NCBI GenBank assembly: GCA_002352105.1
Contig: DEHV01000047.1
Location: 28,050 to 92,049, forward strand
DNA: 64,000 nucleotides
Direction: 5' to 3'
Origin: Chitinophagaceae bacterium UBA2791
GTDB lineage: Bacteria; Bacteroidota; Bacteroidia; Chitinophagales; Chitinophagaceae
Within the stretch, counting starts at the first letter, position 1, and every line of letters begins with the position of its first letter. The notes beneath the pieces were generated by a model. It did no database searches. It was given only the letters and a program-made list of their open reading frames with translations, and was not told the DNA's origin. Below are positions 62,232-64,000 of this stretch, piece by piece. The translations under genes were made by a program, and so were the position numbers.

Positions 62232-63542
62232 TCAGGATATTACCTCGGCTTCGAGATCGTAGTCATACGCTTTGACGATCCTTGCCTGTACAAACTCGCC
62301 CGTCGCCAGCGGAACGGCGCTGTTCAGGATCACTTCATTATCTACTTCAACGCTATCGTACTCAGTACGGCCCAGGTAACGACCCGCTTCTTTTTTATCC
62401 ACAAGGACCTTCAGGGTCTTCCCGAGCTTTTCCTGGTTTTTCTCAAAGGATATCTGCTGCTGTACATCCATTATTTCCTGCGCCCTCTCCTCTTTTTCCC
62501 CCTGCGGAATATTGTCTTCCAACGCATAGGCGGCCGTATTTTCTTCATGACTGTACGAGAAAATACCCACCCTGTCGAACCGGTGCTTTTCCAGGAACAT
62601 TTTTAGTTCTTCCACATCATCCCTTGTTTCTCCGGGAAAACCGGCGATCAGCGTTGTTCGAAGGCATATCTCCGGGACTGCCTCCCGGATCGTCAGGATC
62701 AGCTCGTCCATTTCCGACCGGGTGATCTGCCGGCGCATGGCCTGTAACATGCGGTCGCTGGCATGTTGCAGGGGCATATCAAGATAGTTACAAATATTAT
62801 CCCGCTGGCGCATGGTATCAAGTATTTCCAGGGGAAATTTAGAAGGATAGGCGTAATGCAAACGGATCCATTCCAGTCCCGGTATATCGGCCAGCCTGTT
62901 CAGCAGGTCCGGTAGCATTCTTTTCTTATAGATATCCAGCCCGTAGTAGGTCAGTTCCTGGGCGATCAGCATGATCTCTTTCACTCCTATTCTGACCAGG
63001 CCTTCCGCCTCTTTTACAATATCTTCTATGGTCTTGCTGACGTGTTTTCCCCGCATCAGGGGGATGGCGCAAAAGGCGCAGGTGCGATTGCAGCCCTCGG
63101 CAATTTTCAGATAAGCATAATGTTTGGGGGTAGACAATAACCGCTCGCCCACCAACTCGGATTTGTAGTCGGCATTCAGTTGCTTCAGGAGGCGGGGCAG
63201 CTCCATCGTGCCGAAATAGGCGTCCACTTCAGGGATCTCCTGCTCCAGGTTGTTTTTGTAGCGTTCGCTGAGGCAGCCGGTCACATAAACCTTATCCAGC
63301 CTGCCCCTTCTTTTCAGCTCCACCTGCGCCAGGATGGTATTGATCGATTCTTCCTTGGCCTTGTCGATAAACCCGCAGGTATTCACCACCACGATATTAT
63401 GATCGTGGCGCCGGCTTTCATGGGCCACCCCGATATTGTTCGCCGCCAGCTGTCCCCCCAGCATTTCGCTATCCACCATATTCTTGCTGCAGCCGAGGGT
63501 GATGATGTTTACCTTATCTTTCTTTAATGTTCTCGTTTTCAT
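62232..63542 (-). CDS. rimO: Ribosomal protein S12 methylthiotransferase
   Basis: 436 residues. A radical-SAM methylthiotransferase that modifies Asp88 of S12. The UPF0004 domain Cys are at 18, 56 and 90; the radical-SAM CxxxCxxC is at 151, 155 and 158 (GCNRTCAFC). A TRAM domain ends the protein. The TLGCSKNMVDSEML segment and CNRTCAFCAIPLMRGKH are characteristic of RimO versus MiaB. Three 50-bp repeats lie upstream of its start (63561-63710). Confidence 0.95.
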   Translation of the reverse strand: MKTRTLKKDKVNIITLGCSKNMVDSEMLGGQLAANNIGVAHESRRHDHNIVVVNTCGFIDKAKEESINTILAQVELKRRGRLDKVYVTGCLSERYKNNLEQEIPEVDAYFGTMELPRLLKQLNADYKSELVGERLLSTPKHYAYLKIAEGCNRTCAFCAIPLMRGKHVSKTIEDIVKEAEGLVRIGVKEIMLIAQELTYYGLDIYKKRMLPDLLNRLADIPGLEWIRLHYAYPSKFPLEILDTMRQRDNICNYLDMPLQHASDRMLQAMRRQITRSEMDELILTIREAVPEICLRTTLIAGFPGETRDDVEELKMFLEKHRFDRVGIFSYSHEENTAAYALEDNIPQGEKEERAQEIMDVQQQISFEKNQEKLGKTLKVLVDKKEAGRYLGRTEYDSVEVDNEVILNSAVPLATGEFVQARIVKAYDYDLEAEVIS

Positions 63543-63560
63543 CCGTTCTTACTTTGTCTT

Positions 63561-63710
63561 TATCTCGGGCATAATATATTTTTTAACGGTCTCGATGAAT
63601 GCTTTGCATTTACCTCGAGCATAATATATTTTTTAATGGCCTCGGTGAATGCTTCGCATTTATCTCGGGCATAATATATTTTTTAACGGTCTCGGTGAAT
63701 GCTTCGCATG
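63561..63710. repeat. Three-copy 50-bp tandem repeat
   Basis: Exactly 50-bp periods starting at 63561, 63611 and 63661. Each unit holds CTCG(G/A)GCATAATATATTTTTTAA and a stem AATGC-TTY-GCATT (loop TTT in unit 1, TTC in units 2 and 3). Copies differ by a few substitutions. It lies just before rimO in the 340-base gap 63543-63882, which otherwise has no gene, and could form part of the rimO leader. Confidence 0.85.
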
Positions 63711-63812
63711 TTTATTTGTCGGCCGTGCGTCGCCAAAGGCTTTGCCGGCGGCGCGATGGAACTCCGCATATGCTTTCCTGGCGGATATTTTACTGATGCT
63801 CCGTTTCATAAC

Positions 63813-63856
63813 AAAGCTGCAAAGGTACGTATCCATGATACACCATTTGCAGCTTT
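63813..63856 (-). terminator. Inverted repeat after the outer-membrane protein gene
   Basis: AAAGCTGCAAA (63813-63823) is perfectly complementary to TTTGCAGCTTT (63846-63856). On the minus strand it lies about 27 bases after the stop at 63883. An embedded TACCTTTG (63827-63820, minus) resembles a -7 box, so it may instead or also be promoter DNA for rimO. Confidence 0.4.
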
Positions 63857-63882
63857 GCGGTTGATATTAATTCGTTTCAATA

Positions 63883-64000
63883 TTAAAAAGCATACCTGAA
63901 GCCGAGGCCGAAGCGGGCGCCTTCGAAATCAGAGCCGTCGTTGAAAGCGATCCAGGGCCTCCAGTCAAATGTGAAGTTCAGCGGCACATTGTTGATCTTG
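63883..64000 (-). CDS. Outer-membrane beta-barrel protein, C-terminal part
   Basis: Runs off the end of the window; 38 residues before the stop are visible. They alternate polar and hydrophobic residues (VPLNFTFDWRPWIAF) and end FGLGFRYAF with a terminal Phe, the usual sorting signature for outer-membrane barrels. The family cannot be fixed from this piece; small OmpA/OmpX-like barrels of Bacteroidota commonly end this way. Confidence 0.6.
   Translation of the reverse strand, partial: KINNVPLNFTFDWRPWIAFNDGSDFEGARFGLGFRYAF

Noticed and set aside
63561..63710. 50-bp units as a CRISPR array
   Set aside because: Units abut directly without unique spacers, and no cas genes are nearby; it is a tandem repeat.

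Overview
The window comes from a Bacteroidota chromosome, most likely Chitinophagaceae or a close relative. The support is two SusC/SusD pairs, a Bacteroidota-type ECF sigma/FecR pair, bacillithiol enzyme BshC, a DUF1599 gene beside a DoxX/thioredoxin-like gene, genes without Shine-Dalgarno sequences, and several TAnnTTTG -7 boxes. The genus is inferred from gene content only. I found no tRNA, rRNA, CRISPR array, prophage or insertion sequence.

Region 1 (1-3425): the 3' part of serA, then a two-gene unit made of a TPR-AAA+ ATPase and a TPR membrane protein.

Region 2 (3535-31850): a catabolic island. A hydroxy-acid oxidase diverges from an AraC regulator. Then, all on the plus strand: an exported RidA, an MFS transporter, an ECF sigma factor with its FecR anti-sigma, an amidohydrolase, a PQQ dehydrogenase/cytochrome c lipoprotein, SusC/SusD pair 1, a CBM9-like/PKD protein, SusC/SusD pair 2, a class V PLP enzyme, a Gfo/Idh/MocA oxidoreductase with a Tat signal, a TolB-propeller/amidohydrolase lipoprotein and a RraA-like protein. 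There are no glycoside hydrolases, and most of the enzymes carry export signals. This suggests a periplasmic or surface pathway for a small organic compound (an amine, amino acid or sugar-acid derivative) rather than a polysaccharide locus. A leader element with a TTCACAG hairpin loop lies before both susC genes, and an orphan third copy lies after fecR.

Region 3 (31872-38086): a HEAT-like protein, a flippase, a DHFR-like reductase, a quinone oxidoreductase and an AT-rich patch. The patch has an intact HigB/HigA toxin-antitoxin module, a second antitoxin beside a decayed toxin, and a palindrome-rich element; it looks horizontally acquired.

Region 4 (38087-64000): mostly housekeeping genes. 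These include gyrA, ribH, pdhA, recF, folP, FKBP, nrnA-like, ndk, purE, bshC, galM and rimO, with a few unknowns, a lone ABC permease and a 3 x 50 bp tandem repeat upstream of rimO. The window ends in the C-terminus of an outer-membrane beta-barrel protein.
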